Assembly: GCF_017874395.1 (NCBI RefSeq)
Contig: NZ_JAGGLJ010000012.1
Span: 1-57,230 of the forward strand
Direction: 5' to 3'
Origin: Peptoniphilus stercorisuis
GTDB lineage: Bacteria; Bacillota; Clostridia; Tissierellales; Peptoniphilaceae
Length of the DNA: 57,230 nucleotides
The position numbers were made by a program, and so were the translations under genes. Positions 25,064 through 35,346 of this stretch are shown one piece after another; position 1 is the first letter of the stretch, and every line of letters begins with the position of its first letter. Below the pieces are notes generated by a model that saw nothing but the letters and a program-made list of their open reading frames with translations, was not told where the DNA came from and ran no database searches.

Positions 25064-28000
25064 ATGAAAAAATTAAAAAAAGTATTCCTATATTTTTTAA
25101 GCATTTTAATTATTTCTACAGAAATAAGTATAGGTCTTGGAAGTGTCGTTTTAGCAAAGGAAAGTAGTTTGGAACTAATTGAAGAAGAAAAAACTTCAAT
25201 AGATGATACTATAGGAGAATTATCTAAATTACGCGAGTTAATAGAAGTTCTATATTAAAGGCTGAAATATTAAAAGAAAAAAATAATGAAAATTTAAGTT
25301 TTAAATTAGAAGATTTGGAAAATTTAATAAGTGAATTTAAAAGTAAGTTAAACTTATTAGAAGATAAAAACTTAAAAAAAGAAAAAGAAGAATATATTTT
25401 AGAAAAAGAAGAATATGTAGAAGAATTAAAAGAATTAATTAAAAAAAATCAAGAACTAGAAGAAGATAGCGACAAAGAATTAAAATCAGAAATTGCAAAA
25501 TTATATGAAAATTTAGAACTTAAAATAACAAAGCTTGAGAAGAAGATAAAAGCTGAAAAAAGATCTGCTAATTTTGATGAAAAAAGTATAGATTTTGAAA
25601 AAATAGAAATACAAGAGGATCTGAATTTATTAAATGAAAAAATCAATATTTTAGAAGATGATGATGAAAAAGAAGAGTGGACAGAAAAATATAATGGATT
25701 AATGAAAAGATTTAATGCATTAGCTGAAGCAAAAGCAGTAGTTAATTCTTGGGCAGATGTTCAAACTTTAATAGACAGTGGTGAAACTGAAATTGACGTA
25801 AGTAATTTGCCAGAAGATGCAAATAAAACAGTTCTTACAATTGACAATAAAACTGTAAAAATAATAGGTGGTAGTAAAGAATTTAAAAACCTACAAATAA
25901 GACTTAAAAAAAATGGAAGCTTAGAATTAGAAAATATGATTATTAATAACAGAGATCTTAATATAAATAATAGAGATCTTGCTTTTTCTCCTATATATGT
26001 AGAAGATACTACTGATAATAAACTAATTTTAAGGGGAGAAAATAAAATAAGTTCAGAAGGAAAATCAGCAGCAATATCTGTAAGTAAAAATAAAGACATT
26101 AATTCTAAACTTACTATTATAGGAAATGGAAAGATAGATGTAAGTATTGGAACTTACGATACAGGTATGGGTGCCTATTACACTGGAGCGGCAATAGGTG
26201 GAGAATATAACCATGGATCTGGAGAAATAAATATACTAGATAATGTAGAAATTAATGTAATTAGTGCTCACCGCTCAGCAGGAATTGGTGGAGGACAGGA
26301 TCAAAATGAAATAGATAATGGAAATATTACAATTGGAGAAGATGCAAAAGTAAATGTTTTAGATTATAAAAATAAAGATAATCCTAATGGAGCTAGTATT
26401 GGTGGAGGATCTAGTTATGGACAAAATACTAAGGGATCTTCTGGAGATATAGTAATAAAAGATAGGGCTAAAATATATATAAATAGAAAGCCTGATAATG
26501 CAGCAGCCATTGGTCAATCTTCTAACAACAAACAAGGTCATATTTTAATTAAGGACAATGTAGAGATAAACCTTGATAATGTCCACAATGGTATTGGAGG
26601 AGCATCTCAATCTTTTAATGATCCTGATACAGATGATTATCTTGTAAGGATTACAGGTCAACCTAAAATAAAAATAAAGGCCATAATTGGAATAAGTGCC
26701 AAAAATGGAAATATACTAATAGATGGAGTAGACAAAGATAATTTTGATATAGATTTTATGACCCATGGTATTGCAATATACAATGGAGATTTAAATATTA
26801 TCAATAATACTAATGAAACTTGGAATATGAATCTTAAAATGATATTTGAAGATATCGTAGGCTATAATCCTGGAGCTGCAATAAATGGAGAAGGTGTAGC
26901 TAAGATTAATATAAAGGGAAAGAATAAGAACATTATAATAAATGGTCATACTGACTTAGGTGCTATAGTTGGAACTTATAGTGGATCGACCTATATTAAT
27001 CATGGTGCTACGCCAGACTCTATTTCTCAGATGGGTATTATTGATGTAAATATAGATAATGCTGTAATTCAAGGAGTAGCTGAAAGAGGACCAGTAGTAG
27101 GTATTGGATATAGTGACTTATCTAATATGAAGATAAATATTAATAATTCCAAGATAGAAAGACTTCCTAATAGCAGTGTAGATATTGGTGATAGAAAAAA
27201 CAGCGAAGGAGCTATAGTTGGTACTGGAGGATATGTAACAAATAGAGACTATGATACAGGAGAAGATGCCTATGTAAAAGATCCAAATATTTTAGGTGGA
27301 AAGCTAATAACTTTAAAAGAAATTAGAGAATTTAAAGTAGATATTATAAATAGTGAAATAAAGGGTGAAGTTGATAAGGCAGCAGCAATAGGTCTAGGAA
27401 ACCAAGCTGATATAAATAGTGAATTTAATATTACTAACTCAGACCTAGATATAAAATCTCAAGGTGGAGCAGGAATAGGAACAGGTCAATTTTCAGGATA
27501 TGACAAATTTATACCTCTAAACTTTAGCTTGAAAATAGATGAAACTAAAGGAAAGATTGAATCTTTAAATGGAGCAGGAATAGGAACAGGCTATGGATCA
27601 ATTTTAGAAAATTTAGCAAGTATAAATATAAAGAATTCAAACTTAGGTATAAAATCTATGTGGGGAGCAGGAATAGGTGGAGGAAAACTTGCCATAACTG
27701 AGAAAGATGGTCAAATTACAAAAGAATATTTATCAAGTGGAGCAAATACAATTATAAGTGGTGGAAAAGTTCTAGCTAAGTCTGTAATGGGTTCAGGTAT
27801 TGGTGGAGGAGGAAGTTCATCTAGTTACGGTTATGATGATCTTCACAGAACCATAGATATAGAAGGAAATTTAAAAGTATTAAATAATGCTGATATTGTT
27901 GCAACTTCAAGAGGACTTGATAATGGTGTATTAGCTAGAGATGCAATAACTGCAAAACTTGTAGATACTTCTGATAAGACTATGATAAGTCATACTTTTG

Positions 28001-29298
28001 TAAAGGAAGTTCCAAATACAATTCCATTTAAAATATTAATTAAAGATGTAAATGGTAATCAAATAAAAGAAATTCAACTAGAAGAAGAATGGGAAGAATC
28101 AAAAACTTATCCAAAGAGTTATGCCTATACAACAAATAACAGCGCTGAAATTTATAAGGAAGATGCACATTATACAAAAGATAATAAAGATTATGTAGGG
28201 GAAATTTATCAAGCGGAACCACTTAGAGAAAGTGGAAGACACCCAGAAAATGTTAAAGAGTTTAAATCTGTTATTAGTTATGAAGGAAAAGATCAAAATA
28301 TAATAAATGATAATACCTTTGTAGTATTTGATGAAAAAAATATAGAAGACGAACACACTGTAAACTTTGAAACAAATGGTGGAAATAGTATAGAAAGTCA
28401 AAAAGTAAAAGATAAAGAAAAAGCTAAAAAACCAAAAAATCCAACGAAAGATGGATATGAATTTGTAGGTTGGTATGAAAATGAAGATTTAACAGGTAGT
28501 GAATTTGATTTTAATACTGAAATTACAAGTGATAAAACACTTTATGCAAAATGGGAAAAAGTAGAAGAACCAGATGGTGGTGAAAATGGTGGAGGAAATC
28601 ATAAACCTCATAGACCAAACAAACCAAACGAAAAACCAGAAGAAATAATAAGACTACAAATACAAAGTTCACTACTTCACAAAGAATATATAAATGGCTA
28701 TCCAGATAATACAGTAAGACCAGAAGGAAGTATTACAAGAGAATAAGCATCAGCAATACTAGATAGAGTAACAGAAGATAAACCTATGACAAAAAGATTA
28801 TTTAACTATCCAGATGTAGAAAATGACAGATGGTCTTATAATAATATAGAAAACCTTTCAAATAAAGGTGGAATAAAAGGATATCCAGATGGAGAATTTA
28901 AACCAGTAAATAAAATAACAAGAGCAGAAGCTGCAACAATCTTAGTAAGACTAGAAAATGCAACATCAAATAATAAAAATATTCTAGAAGAAATAAAAGA
29001 CCACTGGGCAAAAGAAGAATTAATAACAGCAATAGAAAAAGGTTGGATCAAGGGATATGGAGATGGAAGCATAAAAGCAGATAATTTCATTACAAGAGCA
29101 GAATTTGTAACCCTTGTAAATAGAATGCAAAATAGAAAAGTAAAAGCAGAAAATATTCTAGAAAATATAAAATACTTTAATGATCTAGAAAAAAATGCTT
29201 GGTACTATGAAGATATAGTAGAAGCAGCAAATACTCATAACTATGAAAAAGAAAGATTAGAAGATGGTTCAGAGAAGTGGACTGAGATAATTAAATAA
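25064..29298 (+). pseudogene. Large SLH-domain surface protein, broken by a frameshift and an in-frame stop
   Basis: Segment 1 (25064-25258) has AAAGGAG before its ATG, a signal peptide (KVFLYFLSILIISTEISIG) and the start of a coiled coil. The frame must shift near 25250, where the extra TA in CTATATTA would account for it (ELIEVL continuing as LKAEILKEKN). Segment 2 runs to a TAA at 28744-28746, directly after SITRE. The same frame continues ASAILDRV and on to 29298. Restored, it would be about 1410 residues. In order these are signal peptide, coiled coil (about 30-200), a long region with recurring AAIGGE / AGIGGG / AGIGTG / SGIGGG turns between short beta strands (beta-helix-like), a Listeria-Bacteroides repeat (VNFETNGG, GYEFVGWYEN, LYAKWEK), a Pro-rich linker (HKPHRPNKPNEKPEE) and three SLH repeats (GYPDNTVRPEGSITRE, GYPDGEFKPVNKITRAEA, GYGDGSIKADNFITRAE). 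SLH domains bind pyruvylated wall polymer. Two independent breaks suggest real decay, though errors cannot be excluded. Confidence 0.82.
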
Positions 29299-29306
29299 AT
29301 AATTTT

Positions 29307-29338
29307 AAAAAGCATCTATTAATTTAGGTGCTTTTTTA
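29307..29338 (+). terminator. Terminator after the SLH protein locus
   Basis: AAAAAGCATCTA (29307-29318) pairs with TAGGTGCTTTTT (29325-29336, one G-T pair), and the T tract continues. Confidence 0.75.
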
Positions 29339-29484
29339 TTTTATTAAGATATTTATTAGTGAAGATACATATGAATAAATGAGAATTTATTATTACTGTT
29401 GAACATATTTATATGGCAATGTATTGTATTATGATATAATAAAGAGACAAATTGCAGAGAATATAATGGTTAGGGGTGTTTTCT

Positions 29485-30153
29485 ATGGGTGAACTTGATA
29501 ATAAAGAATTATTAAAGAATATGGCTGTATTTTTGCATGAGGCTTTGGGAATGGAATATGAAATAGTGTATCATAATTTGGAAAATGATGGATATATGGT
29601 TGAATATTTAGCTAATGGTCAAATATCTGGAAGAAGAGAAGAGGATTATACTAAAGAAACTTTGTTAGAATTGCTCGGGGATTGTTCTGATAAGAATTTT
29701 GTAATTAATACAAGAGGAAGGGTAGAAAACAATAAAGTTATGAAGCATTCTTCTTTTTTGTATAGAGATAAGCATGGAAATCTTGAAGGGGTTTTATGTA
29801 TAAATTTTGATATAAGTAAACTGGTAAATATTGCTAAGGAAATTTTAAAACTTACAAATATGTCTAATGCTTTGATTGGAAATGAGAAACTTGAAACTTT
29901 TGATTTTAAAAATAATTTAGTTTCAGATCTTGTAGAACATATTATTGTTGGTGTTTTTAATGATGCTCTTATGGATAAGAATAGTTCTTTAGAAGATTTG
30001 TCTCAAGATGAAAAGATGGAGATAGTTAGGAAGTTAAAGGAAAAGGAAGTTTTTCTTTATAAGGAAGCAGTTCCTAAAATATCTGAAAAGCTAGGAGTTT
30101 CTAAGGCTACGATTTATAGATATTTACAAACAATTCAAGAGGACAGTATTTGA
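29485..30153 (+). CDS. YheO-like PAS / helix-turn-helix transcriptional regulator
   Basis: The 222-residue protein has an N-terminal YheO-type PAS domain (about 3-115; FLHEALGMEYEIVYHNLEN, KHSSFLYRDKHGNLEGVLCI). The C-terminal helix-turn-helix is VFLYKEAVPKISEKLGVSKATIYRYL (in two parts, about 190-215). The family includes the D-arginine utilisation regulator DauR and many amino-acid-responsive regulators. An in-frame GTG lies at 29476, but the ATG at 29485 is well spaced from TTAGGGGTG. Its convergent neighbour is a sodium-dependent amino-acid-type transporter, a plausible but unproven target. Ligand unknown. Confidence 0.83.
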   Translation: MGELDNKELLKNMAVFLHEALGMEYEIVYHNLENDGYMVEYLANGQISGRREEDYTKETLLELLGDCSDKNFVINTRGRVENNKVMKHSSFLYRDKHGNLEGVLCINFDISKLVNIAKEILKLTNMSNALIGNEKLETFDFKNNLVSDLVEHIIVGVFNDALMDKNSSLEDLSQDEKMEIVRKLKEKEVFLYKEAVPKISEKLGVSKATIYRYLQTIQEDSI

Positions 30154-30194
30154 TAAATTTATTTTTAAATTTTAACTTTAACTTAATTTTTAAT

Positions 30195-30226
30195 AAAAAA
30201 GAGACCTTTTAAGGTCTCTTTAGTTT
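30195..30226. terminator. Bidirectional terminator
   Basis: A perfect 10-bp stem AAGAGACCTT / AAGGTCTCTT (30199-30208 with 30211-30220) lies between convergent genes, with A and T runs outside. Confidence 0.8.
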
Positions 30227-30227
30227 T

Positions 30228-31556
30228 TTAACCAATTCCGCCAAAGGCGATTCCCAATATATATACTATAAATGTTAGAGTAATAAATAAATTTGTCATT
30301 GGTTCAAACCATTTGCCTATTTTTTTATCTCTTCCCATTTGAATTTTTTCTCTTGCGAAGTTTTTGCCACAAATCCAGTAAAATGCTATTCCTGCAAGTA
30401 GTGCTCCAAGTGGAATTATATAGATAGATAATACGTCCATCCAAATTCCTACCATATTAGCATTTTGTATAAATGTTCCAGATATTGCTACGATTCCAAC
30501 TATAATATAAACGGAAGATTTTCTAGATAGATTGAATTTGTGTTGAAGTGTTTCTATGGGTGTTTCTAAAAGGTTCATAAGTGATGTAATTGCTGCAAAA
30601 AATACTGCTATAAAGAATACTATGGAAAATATTCGTCCTAAGGGAATTTGTTTGAATACGCTTGGTAGTGTAATAAACATAAGTGGTGGTCCTGCTGTGG
30701 GGTCCATATTATAAGCAAATACTGATGGTATTATAACCATTGCTGATAGAAGAGCTGCTATTGTATCAAAGATTACTACATATTTAGCAGAGTCTATTAT
30801 GTCTTCGCTTTCTTTTAAGTATGAACCATAGACAACTGTACCTGATCCTGCAATAGATAGTGAAAAAAATGCTTGACCTAATGCAAATACCCAAGTTTTT
30901 ATATTTTTTAAATATTCCCATTTTGGAAGGAATAGATATTTGTATCCTTCTATTGATCCTTCTAGGAAAAATGTTCTTATTGCTAAAATAGCAAATAAAA
31001 TAAAAAATGATGGCATAAGTATTTTATTTATTTTCTCTATACCTTCTGAAACGCCAAGGGATAAGATTATAAGTATTATTACAAGGCAAGCTAAATGCCA
31101 AGGTATGCTTCCAAAGTTTCCTGCAATAGATTCAAAGTAAGCAATTGAATTTGGTGCATTTGTAAGAGAACCTGTAATTGATCCTACTAAGAATCTAAAT
31201 ATCCATGCACAAACTACAGAATATCCTATTGCTATTCCAAGAGAGCCTATTACTGGAATAAGTCCAATGATTGCTCCATATTTTTTGCCTCTTTTTTCAA
31301 AGGCTTTTTTGAAAGCTCCTAATGGACCAGTTTTCATAGCTCTACCAAAGGCCATTTCTCCAACAACTCCTGTAAATCCAAGTAGTGTTGTAAATATTAT
31401 GTATGGGATGAGAAATGCAGCTCCTCCAAATTCGCCTACTCTATATGGAAATAGCCAAATATTGCCCATTCCTACTGCTGAACCAATACAGGCTAATATA
31501 AAACCAAGTTTGGTGCTAAAATTTTCTCTGCTTTTAATTTGTTTTTCAAAACTCAA
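30228..31556 (-). CDS. Sodium-dependent transporter, neurotransmitter:sodium symporter (NSS/SNF) family
   Basis: The 442-residue protein has about 11 membrane helices. The first helix carries the NSS signature GFILACIGSAVGMGNIWLFP (near residue 20), with the sodium-binding GSAVGxGNxWxFP core. GEMAFGRAMKTGPLGAF also fits. Bacterial members (MhsT, LeuT, TnaT) take up hydrophobic or aromatic amino acids. The frame is open to a GTG at 31565, but AAGAGGTGG overlaps that codon and lies five bases before a TTG at 31556, so the TTG is the better start. Single gene. Substrate unknown. Confidence 0.88.
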   Translation of the reverse strand: MSFEKQIKSRENFSTKLGFILACIGSAVGMGNIWLFPYRVGEFGGAAFLIPYIIFTTLLGFTGVVGEMAFGRAMKTGPLGAFKKAFEKRGKKYGAIIGLIPVIGSLGIAIGYSVVCAWIFRFLVGSITGSLTNAPNSIAYFESIAGNFGSIPWHLACLVIILIILSLGVSEGIEKINKILMPSFFILFAILAIRTFFLEGSIEGYKYLFLPKWEYLKNIKTWVFALGQAFFSLSIAGSGTVVYGSYLKESEDIIDSAKYVVIFDTIAALLSAMVIIPSVFAYNMDPTAGPPLMFITLPSVFKQIPLGRIFSIVFFIAVFFAAITSLMNLLETPIETLQHKFNLSRKSSVYIIVGIVAISGTFIQNANMVGIWMDVLSIYIIPLGALLAGIAFYWICGKNFAREKIQMGRDKKIGKWFEPMTNLFITLTFIVYILGIAFGGIG

Positions 31557-31748
31557 TAATACCACCTCTTATTTCTAAGTATTTATATTTACAATATCAA
31601 ATAATTAGAATGTTGTAAATAAGCTTTATATATGTATATTTTTCATAATATAATTTTATTAAGGTATAAGTAATTGGTTTTTCTATATTATAGTAAGTAA
31701 AATTCATTTATTTTTATTATTTGGGTATATTTAGTATAGGTGATTAAT

Positions 31749-32063
31749 ATGAAAATTATAGAATATAAAGAAGGAATGAAAGTAGATGATGTAAATAAAA
31801 TATATTTTTTCAAAACTCATGATTGTGGAGTTTGTACTGGCACTTTAGAAAAGGCGAAAATTATATTAAAAGATTATGATATAAGTATGTATTTAATTCA
31901 AGTAGAGGATAATCCAAAGTTAAGAGGAGAGTTTTTAATATTTACAGGGCCTACTTTATTAGTAATGAAAGATAATGCAGTTATTGTAAAGGAAAGTGGA
32001 TTTGTGAATTTTTCAAATGTAGAAAGGGCTCTTGATTTAATTGGTGTTAAAAAACTTGATTAA
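31749..32063 (+). CDS. Thioredoxin-family protein (CGVC active site)
   Basis: The 104-residue protein has a thioredoxin-like fold: KIYFFKTHDCGVCTGTLEKA with the redox pair Cys-Gly-Val-Cys, and the cis-proline region FTGPTLLVMKDN. It resembles YbbN/YtpP-type small thioredoxins rather than classical WCGPC thioredoxin. An upstream GTG at 31740 is part of the ribosome-binding site (TAGGTG), so the ATG at 31749 is the start. It is monocistronic and probably a cytoplasmic disulfide reductase. Partner unknown. Confidence 0.78.
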   Translation: MKIIEYKEGMKVDDVNKIYFFKTHDCGVCTGTLEKAKIILKDYDISMYLIQVEDNPKLRGEFLIFTGPTLLVMKDNAVIVKESGFVNFSNVERALDLIGVKKLD

Positions 32064-32176
32064 AATTAAGAGTTTTTAATATCTATGCTTCTATTACAAA
32101 CTGGCATAAAATCTTATAATCTTGAAAGAAATCATTTTTAATTATATAATTAAAAGGAAATAAAAAGGGGGAGAAT

Positions 32177-33649
32177 ATGAAGCTGGATATTAAGGAAAAG
32201 AACAATTATACACTGCTTTGTGATTTTTATGAGTTTGCAATGTGCAATGGTTTTTTTGAATCAGATTTAAAAGACAAAATAGTGTATTATGATATGTTTT
32301 TCCGTTCAGTACCTGATGGTGCAAGTTATGCTATAATTGCAGGTCTTGAACAATTAATTGAATATTTTGAAAATTTAAAATTTGATGATTGTGATATTGA
32401 ATTTTTAAGAAGTAAAGGAATTTTTAGTGAAGGATATCTAGAGTATTTAAGGAATTTTGAGTTTAAGTGTGATGTTTGGGCGCTGCCTGAGGGAACTGTT
32501 GCTTTTCCTCAAGAGCCTTTAGTAATTGTAAGAGGTCCTATCATTCAAGCTCAATTATTAGAGACTATGGTTCTTCTTACTATTAACCATCAATCTATGA
32601 TTGCAACTAAAGCAAATAGAATAGTTTCAGCTGCACAGGGAAGACCAGTAGTGGAGTTTGGATCTAGAAGAGCTCAAGGATATAGTGGAGCAAATCTTGG
32701 TGCTAGAGCTTCTTATATTGGAGGTTGTGCTGGAACTGCAAATACACTTGCAGAAAAGATATATGGTGTTCCTGCTATGGGAACTATGGCTCATTCATGG
32801 GTTCAACTTTTCAAAACGGAATATGAAGCTTTTAAAACTTATGCAAAGGTATATCCTGATAATTGTCTTCTTTTGGTAGATACTTATGACACTCTTAAAA
32901 AGGGTATTCCAAATGCAATAAAGGTATTTGATGAAGAAGTAGTTCCAAGAGGATTTAGACCAAAGGGAATTAGAATAGATTCTGGTGATATTGCATATTT
33001 ATCAAAAGAGGCTCGAAAAATGTTAGATGATGCAGGATACCCTGATGCAAAGATTATGGCTTCTAACTCACTTGATGAGTTTACTATTCAAAACCTATTA
33101 TTACAAGGTGCAAAGCTTGACTCCTTTGGAGTTGGAGAAAGACTTATTACTTCCAAGAGCTGGCCAGTTTTTGGAGGAGTATATAAACTTACAACAGTAG
33201 AAGAAGATGATGGAAGTTTGACTCCAACTATTAAGATTTCAGAGAATGTAGCTAAGATTACAAATCCTGGATTTAAAAATTTATATAGACTTTATGATAA
33301 TGAAACAGGAAAGGCTATGGCAGATGTTGTTACTCTTCATAATGAGAAAATAGATGATACTAAGGAATATGAAATATTTCACCCAATATATACATGGAAG
33401 AGAAAGACATTTACTAATTTTACAGCAAAGCCACTTCTTGTTCAGATATATAAAGAAGGAAAGTTAGTATATAAACTACCAACTTTAAATGAAATAAGAG
33501 ATAAGGTTCAAGTTGAACTAGATTCTCTATGGGAAGAAACAAAAAGGCTAGATAATCCACATGAATATATAGTGGATCTATCTTATGATCTATGGAAAAT
33601 CAAGGAAGATTTACTTGATGACCATGGTAAAACTTATAGTAGAAGATGA
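32177..33649 (+). CDS. pncB: Nicotinate phosphoribosyltransferase
   Basis: The 490-residue protein starts NYTLLCDFYEFAMCNGFFES, typical of the long bacterial NAPRT. GRPVVEFGSRRAQGYSGANL (about 155-174), with the conserved His/Arg phosphate region, MGTMAHSWVQLF, and GIRIDSGDIAYLSKEARKML confirm it. It makes nicotinate mononucleotide from nicotinic acid and PRPP for NAD salvage. It opens an operon with a radical SAM protein, an unknown protein and a HAD phosphatase (spacers of 8, 14 and 7 bp). AAGGGGGAGAAT precedes the ATG. Confidence 0.95.
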   Translation: MKLDIKEKNNYTLLCDFYEFAMCNGFFESDLKDKIVYYDMFFRSVPDGASYAIIAGLEQLIEYFENLKFDDCDIEFLRSKGIFSEGYLEYLRNFEFKCDVWALPEGTVAFPQEPLVIVRGPIIQAQLLETMVLLTINHQSMIATKANRIVSAAQGRPVVEFGSRRAQGYSGANLGARASYIGGCAGTANTLAEKIYGVPAMGTMAHSWVQLFKTEYEAFKTYAKVYPDNCLLLVDTYDTLKKGIPNAIKVFDEEVVPRGFRPKGIRIDSGDIAYLSKEARKMLDDAGYPDAKIMASNSLDEFTIQNLLLQGAKLDSFGVGERLITSKSWPVFGGVYKLTTVEEDDGSLTPTIKISENVAKITNPGFKNLYRLYDNETGKAMADVVTLHNEKIDDTKEYEIFHPIYTWKRKTFTNFTAKPLLVQIYKEGKLVYKLPTLNEIRDKVQVELDSLWEETKRLDNPHEYIVDLSYDLWKIKEDLLDDHGKTYSRR

Positions 33650-33657
33650 GGTAAATT

Positions 33658-34524
33658 ATGAGATATTATGGAAATGTTTTTAGACCGCCAAGTGAAGCTA
33701 GATCACTTATTATTCAAGCAACTGTAGGTTGTTCAAATAATAATTGTACATTTTGTTATATGTACAAAGACGACCAATTTAAAATAAGAGATATTGATGA
33801 TGTAATTGCAGATCTTGAAGATGTAAGAGAGTATTTCTCCTATTATGAGAGAGTTTTTATAGCAGATGGTGATGCTTTAGTTTTAAAGACTGAAGATTTA
33901 GTTAAGTTAATAGATTATATTAATGAAAATATGCCACATGTAAATAGAATAGCAGCTTATGCAACTGCTGGTGATATAAATAGAAAATCAGTAAAAGAAC
34001 TTCAAACTCTATATGATAAAGGTCTTACTATATTATATATTGGATTTGAAAGTGGCGATGACCAAATACTAAAAGATGTTAAAAAAGGTCTAACTTATAA
34101 AGATTATGTAGATGCTATGGAAAAATGTAATGAGGTTGGATTTGAAACTTCTATTACAGTAATAGCAGGTCTTGGTGGAAGAGCTCGTTGGAGAGAAAAT
34201 GCTATTGAAACTGCAAAGTTAATAACAGATACCAAACCAACATATGTATCTTATTTGACAATGAGAGTTTATGAAAATACACCAATGTATGAAGATTATA
34301 TTTCAGGAAAATTTGAACCACTTACAGCTGAAGAGATCTTATTTGAAATAAGATTATTCTTAGAAAATGTAGATTCAGAAGGAACTATATTTAGATCAAA
34401 TCATGCGTCTAATTATGTTCTTTTAGGTGGAGTTTTAAATGAAGATAGAGATGATTTAATTGCAACAATAGATCAAACTCTTAAAGAAAAGAACTTTAGA
34501 CCTGGAATGTTAAGAGGATTTTAA
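33658..34524 (+). CDS. Radical SAM protein (CX4CX2C type), uncharacterised
   Basis: The 288-residue protein has GCSNNNCTFCYMYKDDQFKI (residues 24-43) for the iron-sulfur site, DGDALVLKTEDL (about 71-82), IGFESGDDQILKDVKKG (about 129-145) and AGLGGRARW. Together these mark the Elp3-like radical SAM family with the GCS-x-N-x-CxFCxMYK motif, which is widespread in anaerobes and functionally unassigned. GAGGTAAATT precedes the ATG. Its tight link to pncB is the only clue to its pathway. Confidence 0.82.
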   Translation: MRYYGNVFRPPSEARSLIIQATVGCSNNNCTFCYMYKDDQFKIRDIDDVIADLEDVREYFSYYERVFIADGDALVLKTEDLVKLIDYINENMPHVNRIAAYATAGDINRKSVKELQTLYDKGLTILYIGFESGDDQILKDVKKGLTYKDYVDAMEKCNEVGFETSITVIAGLGGRARWRENAIETAKLITDTKPTYVSYLTMRVYENTPMYEDYISGKFEPLTAEEILFEIRLFLENVDSEGTIFRSNHASNYVLLGGVLNEDRDDLIATIDQTLKEKNFRPGMLRGF

Positions 34525-34538
34525 AGAGGGGAAAAATT

Positions 34539-35339
34539 ATGCTTTACAGACTTAGTTTAACAAGTTTAGATAGCTTTAAAGAAGTAGTTGAAGAAGAAAA
34601 AATTACTATAAATTATAGACCATATAGTAATTATATAGATATTTCTTCAGATAGAGAATCTCTTACAGCTAGAAATCAAAGAGATATTTTAAATATTACA
34701 GCCCTTGTAAATTCTATAAATAGAATAGAAGATTCTGATTTAATTTGGATAAAATATGAAGACAATTATGTACTTGCAAGGATTAAAGGCAAAGTTTCTT
34801 TAAATCAAAATAACGCAATATTAGAGCTTCCCTGCGAGATATATATTTCTAAAAATACTCCAAAGGTAATAAAGGATATTTTTGATGATATTAAATTTGC
34901 AAGAGTTTTTGATGATATTATATATAAAATAACTATGAAGATTTTAAATATTCTTAAAAAAAGAGAAGAAAAAACTTGTGAAATGGAATTTGTAAAGGGA
35001 AGAGGAGAACTTCTAGAAGTAGAAGAAACAACTTCTAATATAATTCCCTATGTTAAAAAAAGTAGTGAAATTGCAAATAATAGTGTAATATTCTCAAGAA
35101 TTAACAAGGAAAATAGTAATAATTCTGGAGAAATTGTTATAAAAGTAGATTCTAATGAAGATATGAAAAATCTTCCTGTAAAAGTTCAAAGTAAAGAAAT
35201 AGAGCAAACTAAGGATTTCTATGTAGATATAATGGAAAAACAAGTTGATTTTTATATGGATTTACAAAGAAAAACTATGGAGAATTTTTTAGAACTTCAA
35301 GAGGATTTATGGAGCAAGTTCTTTGATATGATAAAGTAG
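34539..35339 (+). CDS. Hypothetical protein in the pncB operon
   Basis: The 266-residue soluble protein has no signal peptide or membrane segment. The N-terminal ~150 residues alternate short beta-like strands (INYRPYSNYIDISSD, DNYVLARIKGKVSL). The middle is Ser/Asn-rich and polar (about 180-220). The C terminus (about 225-266) is a charged amphipathic helix (DFYVDIMEKQVDFYMDLQRK) that could form a coiled coil. GAGGGGAAAAATT precedes the ATG. It lies between the radical SAM and HAD genes and is cotranscribed. I do not recognise a family. Confidence 0.7.
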   Translation: MLYRLSLTSLDSFKEVVEEEKITINYRPYSNYIDISSDRESLTARNQRDILNITALVNSINRIEDSDLIWIKYEDNYVLARIKGKVSLNQNNAILELPCEIYISKNTPKVIKDIFDDIKFARVFDDIIYKITMKILNILKKREEKTCEMEFVKGRGELLEVEETTSNIIPYVKKSSEIANNSVIFSRINKENSNNSGEIVIKVDSNEDMKNLPVKVQSKEIEQTKDFYVDIMEKQVDFYMDLQRKTMENFLELQEDLWSKFFDMIK

Positions 35340-35346
35340 AGGAAAA

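Noticed and set aside
25064-25258. Independent 64-residue exported peptide
   Set aside because: Its coiled-coil start continues in the next frame without a gap in sequence character, so it is the N terminus of the broken SLH protein.
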